In this document: positions 1 to 6,215 of the stretch, one piece after another
How positions within the stretch are numbered: position 1 is the stretch's first letter
How the letters are laid out: each line of letters begins with the position of its first letter
DNA from: Flavobacterium sp.
GTDB lineage: Bacteria > Bacteroidota > Bacteroidia > Flavobacteriales > Flavobacteriaceae
Assembly (NCBI GenBank): GCA_030682755.1
Contig: JAUXNR010000149.1
Span: 1-9,226, forward strand
DNA length: 9,226 bases
Direction of reading: 5' to 3'
Translations under genes and position numbers: made by a program
Notes under the pieces: generated by a model
What the model was told of the DNA's origin: nothing
Seen by the model: only the letters and a program-made list of their open reading frames with translations
The model's database searches: none

Positions 1-84
1 AAGAGGAAAGTGTAGTTAGGTAATGATTGAAAGGTAATGGGTAGCGGTCATAAAAAATAACTTTAATAAAATTCTTGAATCAAA

Positions 85-435
85 ATGTATCCCATTCCAA
101 CTTCAACAGATCATCTTTTAACTGAAGCCGAGAAAGAAAATTTATATCTTAAATTAATTGGACAACTCAACAAAGATTTCAATTTTGCTAACGAACCTGT
201 TGATTTTCCGTTAAGCACATCGCCAAATGAGTTGAAAATTCAATTGCACGAAAAAATATATCGCCTCATTCAATACAAATTTGCTGAGTATTTGAATTTG
301 CTTTACATCATTGATGTTTCTGAAGAAGAAGTCAAAAAACTCAACGGCGATGACATTGCTGAACTAGCCGAACAGGTTGCTTTTTTAATTTTAAAAAGAG
401 AATGGCAGAAGGTTTGGTTTAGAAATAAACTCTAA
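85..435 (+). CDS. Hypothetical small cytoplasmic protein, 116 aa
   Basis: I do not recognise this family. The 116-residue product has no signal peptide and no hydrophobic stretch long enough to be a membrane segment, so it is probably a soluble cytoplasmic protein. It looks largely helical: charged amphipathic stretches around residues 12-30, 48-75 and 78-110, with an acidic patch near 78-92 (DVSEEEVKKLNGDDIAEL) and a basic, aromatic C-terminus (EWQKVWFRNKL). The ATG at 85 is the only reasonable start and sits in an A-rich context with no Shine-Dalgarno, as for the other genes here. A weak TAnnTTTA match at 58-65 could be a -7 box but is one base off consensus. The last 17 bp overlap the end of the convergent beta-barrel gene. 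Normal composition and a well-formed frame argue for a real gene, but its function is unknown. Confidence 0.72.
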   Translation: MYPIPTSTDHLLTEAEKENLYLKLIGQLNKDFNFANEPVDFPLSTSPNELKIQLHEKIYRLIQYKFAEYLNLLYIIDVSEEEVKKLNGDDIAELAEQVAFLILKREWQKVWFRNKL

Positions 436-952
436 CAAAAGGCATCCACGCTTCAGAATATACATTCCTGTTGTTGTTGTGCAACACATTATAACGCAAT
501 CCGAAAGTGACATTGTTAGTACGATATCCTGCACCTAAAAATAATCCTGTGTTCCAAAAATTATCTTTAAAAGAGCCTAAATTATCTTCATATGTAGTGT
601 TTACCCGAAGTTGTTCTAATTCTGCTGATAATTGAATTTCAGGAATCGGATGTCCTAAAACAATCATGCTGGCACCATAAATATAGGATTCAAAAAAGTT
701 TTTCTGTTTTACATAACTCCCTTGAAGTCCAAATCCTAAACTAAAGTATTGATTGAACTCATAAACTGCTCCGGGGGCAATCATAATATCAGTATAGTTA
801 TTTCCAAAACTCAGCCCTAAACCTCCACCAAATCTGACTTTAGACCAAAACGGATTTTTAGGAGCCGGTTGTTCTTGAGAAAACGCTGTGGTCATTCCAA
901 AAAAAAGCACAACCAAAGCTGTCCATTTTTTCATACAATTCAGTTTTTTCAT
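419..952 (-). CDS. Secreted outer-membrane beta-barrel-like protein
   Basis: The protein begins with a Sec signal peptide: basic start (KKW), hydrophobic core (ALVVLFFGMTTAF) and a likely cleavage after the SQ near residue 26. The mature part of about 150 residues alternates short polar and aromatic strands rich in Gly, Asn, Tyr and Phe (FGGGLGLSFGN, FSLGFGLQGSY, GLFLGAGYRT, VTFGLRYNVL) and ends in Phe (FVRVYF). This is the pattern of a small outer-membrane beta-barrel with a BAM-type terminal aromatic residue. The ligand is not readable from the sequence. Two starts are possible: ATG at 950-952 (177 aa), or in-frame ATG at 932-934 (171 aa), which gives a more typical short signal peptide. 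It diverges from sucA and overlaps the convergent upstream gene by 17 bp. From memory, similar flavobacterial proteins beside sucA sometimes carry the name 'alpha-ketoglutarate decarboxylase'. Nothing in this sequence supports an enzyme; that name probably spread from the neighbour. Confidence 0.8.
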   Translation of the reverse strand: MKKLNCMKKWTALVVLFFGMTTAFSQEQPAPKNPFWSKVRFGGGLGLSFGNNYTDIMIAPGAVYEFNQYFSLGFGLQGSYVKQKNFFESYIYGASMIVLGHPIPEIQLSAELEQLRVNTTYEDNLGSFKDNFWNTGLFLGAGYRTNNVTFGLRYNVLHNNNRNVYSEAWMPFVRVYF

Positions 953-1022
953 GACTATATCTTTTTAGCAATTTATAACATAAAAGTATGTAAAAATAAA
1001 TAAAAGATTATATCAAATATTG

Positions 1023-1030
1023 TACTTTTG
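1023..1030 (+). promoter_or_regulatory. Putative -7 box (TACTTTTG) for sucA
   Basis: TACTTTTG matches the Bacteroidota sigma-A -7 consensus TAnnTTTG exactly. It ends 40 bp before the sucA ATG, which would give an A/T-rich leader of about 30 nt. I see no convincing TTTG-type -33 element at the expected distance (around 997-1005 is A-rich with no TTG), so the call rests on the -7 box and its position. It abuts a mirror-image box for the opposite gene. Confidence 0.5.
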
Positions 1031-1038
1031 CAAAACTA
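1031..1038 (-). promoter_or_regulatory. Putative -7 box (TAGTTTTG on minus strand) for the beta-barrel gene
   Basis: The plus strand reads CAAAACTA, so the minus strand reads TAGTTTTG, an exact TAnnTTTG match, about 79 bp upstream of the beta-barrel gene start at 952. No clear -33 partner is visible to its right. It directly touches the sucA -7 box, so both could not be melted independently by two polymerases at once. Chance occurrence in AT-rich DNA is a real alternative. Confidence 0.35.
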
Positions 1039-1070
1039 TTTTTAACACATAAGGTTTATTACTACTAATT

Positions 1071-3839
1071 ATGGATAGGTTTTCCTTTTTAAACGCAGCA
1101 CACACACAGTTTTTTGCCGATTTATACGAACAGTATACCGTTAATCCGGATGCCGTTGAACCCAGTTGGAGAGCCTTTTTTCAAGGTTTCGACTTTGGAA
1201 TGGAAGTTTCGGGAGAAGAACAAGTAGCTCAACTGGCAGATTTTTCTGCAGCAAATCAAGATTGCAGCTTAGTTTCTGATAAATTACAGAAAGAATTTAA
1301 TGTTCTTAAGTTAATTGATGGATACAGAACCCGAGGGCACTTGTTTACCAAAACCAATCCGGTTAGAGACAGAAGAACTTATGCACCAACTTTAGCGTTA
1401 GAAAACTTTGGTCTTTCTGCTTCTGATTTAGAAACTGTTTTTGACGCGGCAAAAGTTTTAGGTCATGAACCAAAAACATTGCGTGAAATTGTTAAACATT
1501 TAGATAATGTTTATTGCCAATCCATTGGAGTTGAATACATGTATATTCGTAAACCCGAAGTTATTGAATGGATTCAAAACAAATTAAACATCAATGATAA
1601 TTTACCTAATTTCTCCGGAGATCAGAAAAAGCATATTTTAAATAAATTAAACGAAGCCGTTTCTTTCGAAAACTTTTTACATACTAAATATGTAGGTCAA
1701 AAACGTTTTTCATTAGAAGGAGGCGAGAGCATCATTCCGGCTTTAGATGCCTTAATTGAAGCTGCGGCCGAAAAAGGCGTTGAGCAATTTGTGATGGGAA
1801 TGGCTCACCGAGGGCGTTTGAATATCTTAGCCAATATTTTTGGCAAACCAACCCAAGACATTTTCTCCGAATTTGATGGAAAAGATTACGACAAAGAATA
1901 TTTTGACGGCGACGTAAAATACCACTTAGGTTTAACGGCCGACAGAAAAACAAAATCCGGTAAAAATATCAACATCAACTTAGCTCCAAACCCTTCTCAC
2001 TTAGAAACGGTTGGTGCTGTAATTGAAGGAATTACCAGAGCAAAACAAGACAAATATTTTCCTAACGATTTCTCAAAAGTATTGCCAATCGCCGTTCACG
2101 GAGATGCCGCAGTAGCCGGACAAGGTATTGTGTATGAAATTGTGCAAATGTCGCAATTAGACGGTTACAAAACCGGAGGGACAATCCATTTAGTGATTAA
2201 CAACCAAGTTGGATTTACAACCAATTACCTCGATGCTCGTTCGTCAATTTATTGTACGGATGTGGCAAAAGTAACATTATCTCCAGTTCTTCACGTCAAT
2301 GCAGATGATACCGAAGCTGTGGTTCATGCCATGCTTTTTGCCTTAGATTTCAGAATGACTTTTGGCCGCGATGTATTCATCGATTTATTGGGGTATAGAA
2401 AATACGGTCATAATGAAGGTGATGAACCTCGCTTTACACAGCCGGTTTTATACAAAATCATTGCAAAGCACAGAAATCCAAGAGATATTTATGCTGAAAA
2501 ATTAATCGTAGATGGAATTGTTGATCAAGCCTATGTAAACAAAATTGAAAGCGATTACAAAGCTCAATTGGATCAAAACTTAGAAGCTTCCCGCAAAAAG
2601 GAATTGACCATCATCACACCATTTATGCAAAATGAATGGGAAGGATTTGAGCAAGTTTCAGATGATGAAATGTTGAAAAAAGTGAAAACTACCTTCGACA
2701 AAAAGAAATTAGATGTTATTGCAGAATCCATTTCAACCTTACCTTCCGATAAAAAGTTCATCAATAAAATCAACAAAATTGTTACCGACAGAAAAACGAT
2801 GTACGATAACGATACCATCGATTGGGGAACTGCCGAAACGTTGGCTTACGGAACATTATTAACCGAAGGTTACGACGTTAGAATTTCCGGTCAAGATGTT
2901 GAAAGAGGAACATTCTCGCACCGTCATGCCGTTGTAAAAGTGGAAGACAGCGAAGAGGAAGTAATCTTATTAAACGGATTAAAAGATAAAAAAGGAAAGT
3001 TCAGCGTGTTCAACTCCTTCCTTTCCGAATACGGCGTTTTAGGTTTCGACTACGGTTATGCCTTAGCCAATCCAAACGCATTAACCATTTGGGAAGCTCA
3101 GTTTGGTGATTTCTCCAACGGAGCCCAAATTATGATTGACCAATACATTTCGTGTGGCGAAGACAAATGGAACAACCAAAACGGAATCGTGATGCTGTTG
3201 CCTCACGGTTACGAAGGTCAAGGTGCCGAGCACTCTTCTGCCAGAATGGAACGTTACCTGCAACTTTGTGCCCGCCATAATATGTATGTGGCAGATTGTA
3301 CAACGCCTGCCAATTTCTTTCACTTGTTGCGAAGACAAATGAAAACCAAGTTCCGCAAACCGTTAGTGGTGTTTTCGCCAAAAAGTTTGTTGCGTCACCC
3401 ATTGTGTGTTTCTACAAAAGAAGAATTGTATAACGGAAGTTTCCAAGAAACCATCGACGACAATTCCGTTGACAAAAAGAAAGTAAAAACACTTGTGTTC
3501 TGCACCGGAAAATTCTACTACGACATCTTAGCCGAAAGAGAAAACTTAGGCAGAAATGACGTAGCTTTGGTACGAATCGAACAATTATTTCCGTTACCAA
3601 TCGAGCAATTAAAAGAAATAATCGCCAAATATCCGAACGCAGACGATTACGTTTGGGCACAAGAAGAACCCAAAAACATGGGAGCATACAGTTTTATGTT
3701 AATGAATTTTGACTTGGTAAAATGGCGATTAGCATCGTTAAAAGCCTATGCAGCACCGGCCGCAGGAAGTCATACCAGAGACAGAAGACGCCATGCTGAT
3801 GCAATTAGAATGGTATTCGATAAAAATTTATTTAGATAA
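1071..3839 (+). CDS. sucA: 2-oxoglutarate dehydrogenase E1 component (SucA)
   Basis: This is the thiamine-diphosphate-dependent E1 of the 2-oxoglutarate dehydrogenase complex. It decarboxylates 2-oxoglutarate and reductively succinylates the lipoyl group of SucB in the cytoplasmic TCA cycle. At 922 residues it is full length (E. coli SucA has 933). Residues about 4-43 (FLNAAHTQFFADLYEQYTVN) are the N-terminal segment typical of this E1 type. The ThDP core carries AHRGRLN (H246), HGDAAVAGQG (343-352, with the metal/diphosphate Asp345), VINNQVGFTT (375-384) and HNEGDEPRFTQP (447-458). The transketolase-like pyrimidine domain carries HGYEGQGAEHSSAR (712-725). The C-terminal E1 domain covers roughly 780-922. 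No key motif is missing and no frameshift is visible. The ATG at 1071 gives the conserved family N-terminus. sucB follows after 80 bp on the same strand, without a recognisable promoter between them, so co-transcription is likely. Confidence 0.98.
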   Translation: MDRFSFLNAAHTQFFADLYEQYTVNPDAVEPSWRAFFQGFDFGMEVSGEEQVAQLADFSAANQDCSLVSDKLQKEFNVLKLIDGYRTRGHLFTKTNPVRDRRTYAPTLALENFGLSASDLETVFDAAKVLGHEPKTLREIVKHLDNVYCQSIGVEYMYIRKPEVIEWIQNKLNINDNLPNFSGDQKKHILNKLNEAVSFENFLHTKYVGQKRFSLEGGESIIPALDALIEAAAEKGVEQFVMGMAHRGRLNILANIFGKPTQDIFSEFDGKDYDKEYFDGDVKYHLGLTADRKTKSGKNININLAPNPSHLETVGAVIEGITRAKQDKYFPNDFSKVLPIAVHGDAAVAGQGIVYEIVQMSQLDGYKTGGTIHLVINNQVGFTTNYLDARSSIYCTDVAKVTLSPVLHVNADDTEAVVHAMLFALDFRMTFGRDVFIDLLGYRKYGHNEGDEPRFTQPVLYKIIAKHRNPRDIYAEKLIVDGIVDQAYVNKIESDYKAQLDQNLEASRKKELTIITPFMQNEWEGFEQVSDDEMLKKVKTTFDKKKLDVIAESISTLPSDKKFINKINKIVTDRKTMYDNDTIDWGTAETLAYGTLLTEGYDVRISGQDVERGTFSHRHAVVKVEDSEEEVILLNGLKDKKGKFSVFNSFLSEYGVLGFDYGYALANPNALTIWEAQFGDFSNGAQIMIDQYISCGEDKWNNQNGIVMLLPHGYEGQGAEHSSARMERYLQLCARHNMYVADCTTPANFFHLLRRQMKTKFRKPLVVFSPKSLLRHPLCVSTKEELYNGSFQETIDDNSVDKKKVKTLVFCTGKFYYDILAERENLGRNDVALVRIEQLFPLPIEQLKEIIAKYPNADDYVWAQEEPKNMGAYSFMLMNFDLVKWRLASLKAYAAPAAGSHTRDRRRHADAIRMVFDKNLFR

Positions 3840-3845
3840 TAATTC

Positions 3846-3907
3846 GTTTCAAGTTTCAAGTTTCAAGTTGCTCAAACCTGAAACCTGAAACAATTTAAAC
3901 TTTAAAC
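3846..3907. repeat. Heptamer repeat cluster with imperfect hairpin between sucA and sucB
   Basis: The gap holds three tandem TTTCAAG units (3847-3867), two tandem CCTGAAA units (3877-3890) and two tandem TTTAAAC units (3894-3907), all with a 7-bp period. The arm 3853-3867 (or, one unit earlier, 3846-3860) can pair with 3877-3891 at 13 of 15 positions, with a loop of about 9 nt around TTGCTCAAA. No T-tract follows the stem, so it does not look like an intrinsic terminator. It may be an RNA processing or stability element, or an intergenic repeat of no function. I recall similar TTTCAAG-type repeats in flavobacterial intergenic DNA, which I cannot verify here. Confidence 0.75.
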
Positions 3908-3919
3908 AAAATATTAGAT

Positions 3920-5149
3920 ATGATTTTAGAAATGAAAGTTCCCTCTCCGGGAGAATCAATAAAAGAAGTTGAAATAGCAACTTGGTTAGTAAAAGATGGC
4001 GATTACGTAGAAAAAGACCAAGCAATCGCTGAGGTTGATTCAGACAAAGCCACTTTAGAATTACCGGCAGAAGCCAGCGGAATCATCACCCTAAAAGCCG
4101 AAGAAGGTGACGCCGTAGCCGTTGGAGCAGTCGTTTGTTTGATCGATACTTCAGCTGCAAAACCAAGTGGTGATGCACCAAAAGCGGAAGCAAAACCAGC
4201 AGCAGAAGCACCAAAAGCAGAAGAAAAGAAAGCAGAAGCACCAAAAGCAGCTCCAGTTGCCGAGAAAACGTATGCAACACAAGCACCATCTCCTGCAGCT
4301 CGTAAAATATTAGACGAAAAAAATATTCAACCTTCCGATATTGTAGGAACAGGAAAAGGTGGAAGAATCACTAAAGACGATGCTGTAAATGCAGTTCCAT
4401 CAATGGGAACACCAACTGGAGGAAGTCGTGGTTCAGAACGTACAAAATTGTCAATGTTACGTCGTAAAGTAGCTGAAAGATTAGTTTCTGCTAAAAACGA
4501 AACCGCGATGTTAACTACGTTTAACGAAGTTAATTTAACCAACGTCAATAAATTAAGAAGTGAATTCAAAGACGCTTTTAAAGACAAACACGGATTAGGA
4601 TTAGGCTTTATGTCTTTCTTTACCAAAGCCGTAACCAGAGCTTTACAACTCTATCCGGATGTAAATTCTATGATAGACGGCGATCACAAAATTTCTTATG
4701 ATTTCTGTGATATTTCTGTTGCTGTTTCCGGACCAAAAGGATTAATGGTTCCTGTAGTTAGAAATGCAGAAACGTTGTCTTTCCGTGGCATTGAATCAGA
4801 AATCAAACGTTTAGCCATTCGTGCTCGTGATGGTCAAATCACAGTTGATGATATGACAGGTGGAACATTTACCATTTCAAACGGTGGTGTTTTCGGAAGT
4901 ATGCTTTCAACACCAATCATCAACCCGCCACAATCAGGAATTTTAGGAATGCACAATATTATTGAGCGTCCAATTGCTGTAGATGGTCAAGTAGTGATTG
5001 CTCCGATGATGTATGTGGCGTTGTCTTACGATCACAGAATCATCGATGGAAGAGAATCTGTTGGATTCTTAGTTGCTGTGAAAGAAGGTTTAGAAAACCC
5101 AACAGAATTATTGATGGATAACAATCCTAAAAAAGCATTGGAACTATAG
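3920..5149 (+). CDS. sucB: Dihydrolipoyllysine-residue succinyltransferase, 2-oxoglutarate dehydrogenase E2 (SucB/OdhB)
   Basis: E2 core of the 2-oxoglutarate dehydrogenase complex: it transfers the succinyl group from its lipoyl arm to CoA, giving succinyl-CoA. The domains run in the usual order. A lipoyl domain at residues 1-76 has the lipoylation motif EVDSDKA (Lys43). A flexible Ala/Pro/Lys/Glu linker covers about 77-120. A peripheral-subunit-binding domain lies at about 122-158 ([13 protein letters not shown]...[12 protein letters not shown]). The catalytic domain covers about 170-409, with the active-site motif DHRIIDG (His372, Asp376) near the C-terminus. The length of 409 aa is normal for SucB (E. 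coli 405). The start [13 protein letters not shown] opens directly on the lipoyl domain, so the ATG at 3920 is preferred over Met5. The adjacent sucA and the SucB-type single lipoyl domain favour OGDH over pyruvate dehydrogenase E2. E3 must come from elsewhere in the genome. Confidence 0.97.
   Translation: MILEMKVPSPGESIKEVEIATWLVKDGDYVEKDQAIAEVDSDKATLELPAEASGIITLKAEEGDAVAVGAVVCLIDTSAAKPSGDAPKAEAKPAAEAPKAEEKKAEAPKAAPVAEKTYATQAPSPAARKILDEKNIQPSDIVGTGKGGRITKDDAVNAVPSMGTPTGGSRGSERTKLSMLRRKVAERLVSAKNETAMLTTFNEVNLTNVNKLRSEFKDAFKDKHGLGLGFMSFFTKAVTRALQLYPDVNSMIDGDHKISYDFCDISVAVSGPKGLMVPVVRNAETLSFRGIESEIKRLAIRARDGQITVDDMTGGTFTISNGGVFGSMLSTPIINPPQSGILGMHNIIERPIAVDGQVVIAPMMYVALSYDHRIIDGRESVGFLVAVKEGLENPTELLMDNNPKKALEL
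4201..4250 (+). repeat. In-frame direct repeat in the sucB linker
   Basis: Bases 4201-4220 and 4231-4250 are identical 20-mers (AGCAGAAGCACCAAAAGCAG), 30 bp apart, so the linker carries two AEAPKA-type units. A diverged third unit lies near 4174-4190 (GCACCAAAAGCGG). The 30-bp period is in frame, so slippage would change the length of the swinging-arm linker without breaking the gene. Confidence 0.85.
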
Positions 5150-5164
5150 TTTTCCAATTTCTAT

Positions 5165-5207
5165 AAAACAAAAATCCCGTTTAAGTCTTAAACGGGATTT
5201 TTGTTTT
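5165..5207. terminator. Bidirectional intrinsic terminator between sucB and the usp gene
   Basis: A perfect 21-bp inverted repeat is centred on T5186: the left arm 5165-5185 and the right arm 5187-5207 are exact reverse complements. The inner GC part is ATCCCGTTTAAG / CTTAAACGGGAT. It is flanked by an A-run on the left and a T-run (TTTTTGTTTTT) on the right, so each strand offers a stem followed by U-rich RNA. It starts 15 bp after the sucB stop (5149) and lies 15 bp from the usp stop (5223), so it can end both convergent transcripts. Confidence 0.93.
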
Positions 5208-5222
5208 TATATAAAAGTAAGA

Positions 5223-6047
5223 TTAAATTTTAAAAGTTACCACCGGTTTAAGTGCATGGTTCACTAAATCTTCACTGATACTTCCGTTAAAGAAGTGAGA
5301 TAAACCTTTTCTACCGTGTGTACACATTCCAATTAAATCAGCATCAATACTTTTTGCAAAGTTTAGGATTCCTTTCTCAACATTGGCATCATTAAAAATA
5401 TGTGTGACATGTTTTTTTATTGAAAATCCGGCAAGGAATTTATTCATAATGTCTTGAGAAACCAAAGTTGATTTAAAGCTGTTAGGCGTATTGATCATAA
5501 CCAAGTTTAATTCAGCATCAAATGCATTTGCAAAAGCGACTACTTTTTCAAAAGGTCCTTTTATTTCATCTGAGAAATCTGAGGCAAATACAAACTTATT
5601 GATTTTGAAGTTTTCAATCTCGTTCTTGATAATCAACACAGGTACTTCAGAAGAGCGAACCACTTTTTCTGCGTTGGAACCAATAAACATTTCTTTAAAA
5701 CCACTTGCTCCGTGAGATCCCATTACAATTAAATCAACATTATTTTTTTTACTAATGTCCATAATGCCATCAAAAGCCAAATCAAACTGTACAATTTCAG
5801 AAACATTCAAGCCTTCAAAAATTTCAGAGTCCATTAAATCTTCTAATTTTTGCATGGCGGCTCTTTTGAAGAACATGATTTCAGGAATTTCATGTCCGCT
5901 TGAAAGAGCATCTCCTGCTTGATGAGGAAGTTCTAAAATATGAAGTAAGATAATTTCGCCGTCATTTTTTCTTGCAATTTGTGCGGCAACTTTAAGAGCA
6001 TATTCGGCATTTTTTGAAAAGTCCGTGGGGATTAAAATTTTTTTCAT
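5223..6047 (-). CDS. Tandem-domain universal stress protein (UspA family)
   Basis: A 274-residue cytoplasmic protein made of two Usp domains in tandem (about 1-142 and 149-274). It is probably a nucleotide-binding stress protein whose client is unknown. Domain 1 begins MKKILIPTDFS, with Asp9 in the usual place. It has a complete ATP-binding signature G-2x-G-9x-G(S/T): Gly110, Gly113, Gly123, Ser124. Domain 2 repeats the layout (FVFASDFS, Asp157), but its signature reads C-T-H-G then G-S: Cys242 replaces the first Gly, while Gly245, Gly255 and Ser256 remain. Domain 1 therefore looks competent for ATP, and domain 2 may bind less well or differently. The start at 6047 gives the family N-terminus. 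The gene stands alone, converging on sucB and diverging from rimP, and shares the terminator at 5165-5207. No exact -7 box is found upstream. Confidence 0.93.
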   Translation of the reverse strand: MKKILIPTDFSKNAEYALKVAAQIARKNDGEIILLHILELPHQAGDALSSGHEIPEIMFFKRAAMQKLEDLMDSEIFEGLNVSEIVQFDLAFDGIMDISKKNNVDLIVMGSHGASGFKEMFIGSNAEKVVRSSEVPVLIIKNEIENFKINKFVFASDFSDEIKGPFEKVVAFANAFDAELNLVMINTPNSFKSTLVSQDIMNKFLAGFSIKKHVTHIFNDANVEKGILNFAKSIDADLIGMCTHGRKGLSHFFNGSISEDLVNHALKPVVTFKI

Positions 6048-6145
6048 AAGTGTGCTATTCGTTTTTGTAGTTTGTTAATTCATATTATAAAGGTACAAAT
6101 ATTTTTAAACAAAATACAATGATTTTTATTTTATAAAAAAATCAC

Positions 6146-6153
6146 TATATTTG
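6146..6153 (+). promoter_or_regulatory. Putative -7 box (TATATTTG) for rimP-nusA-infB
   Basis: TATATTTG is an exact TAnnTTTG match, placed 62 bp upstream of the rimP ATG at 6216. Transcription would begin near 6160 and give a leader of about 55 nt that contains the hairpin at 6182-6202. A -33 element is not clear in the T-rich sequence around 6119-6130. Confidence 0.6.
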
Positions 6154-6181
6154 CACCATTATTTGTTTGATACTGAATAAT

Positions 6182-6207
6182 GAGGCACGCAAAGCGTGCC
6201 TCTTTTT
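6182..6207 (+). terminator. Terminator-like hairpin in the rimP leader (possible attenuator)
   Basis: GAGGCACGC (6182-6190) pairs perfectly with GCGTGCCTC (6194-6202) around an AAA loop, and TTTTT (6203-6207) follows at once. A 9-bp GC-rich stem with a U-tract is the form of an intrinsic terminator. It lies after the likely rimP promoter and 9 bp before the rimP ATG, where a full terminator would block the operon. This suggests attenuation, partial termination, or a structural leader element. The U-tract is only five bases and then turns A-rich, so termination may be inefficient. The hairpin itself is directly visible; its function is inference. Confidence 0.65.
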
Positions 6208-6215
6208 ATAAAAAT

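Noticed and set aside
18..39. Direct repeat AGGTAATG (18-25 and 32-39).
   Set aside because: Only two 8-bp copies at the window edge, with no symmetry or link to a promoter; too little to call an operator.
3081..3687. Several open frames on the minus strand inside sucA.
   Set aside because: They overlap conserved catalytic and C-terminal coding sequence of sucA, resemble no protein I know and have no plausible promoter context.
3846..3891. sucA-sucB hairpin as an intrinsic terminator.
   Set aside because: The stem is A/T-rich and imperfect and no T-tract follows; sucB would then also lack a recognisable promoter.
4086..4289. Leucine-rich open frame on the minus strand opposite sucB.
   Set aside because: It is antisense to the Ala/Lys/Pro linker codons; its leucine runs mirror the repeat and do not form a real membrane protein.
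1071..5149. sucA/sucB as pyruvate dehydrogenase E1/E2.
   Set aside because: The 922-residue E1 has the 2-oxoglutarate dehydrogenase N-terminus and the HGDAAVAGQG and HGYEGQG motifs, and the E2 has a single lipoyl domain of SucB type.
6096..6103. Minus-strand AATATTTG as a -7 box for the universal stress protein gene; the same octamer occurs at 1014-1021.
   Set aside because: It is one base off TAnnTTTG with no -33 partner; such matches are frequent in AT-rich intergenic DNA.
6180..6215. Extended rimP start at ATG 6180.
   Set aside because: The 12 added residues are encoded by the perfect hairpin and do not match the RimP N-terminus; ATG 6216 gives the expected family length. Kept only as a regulatory idea.
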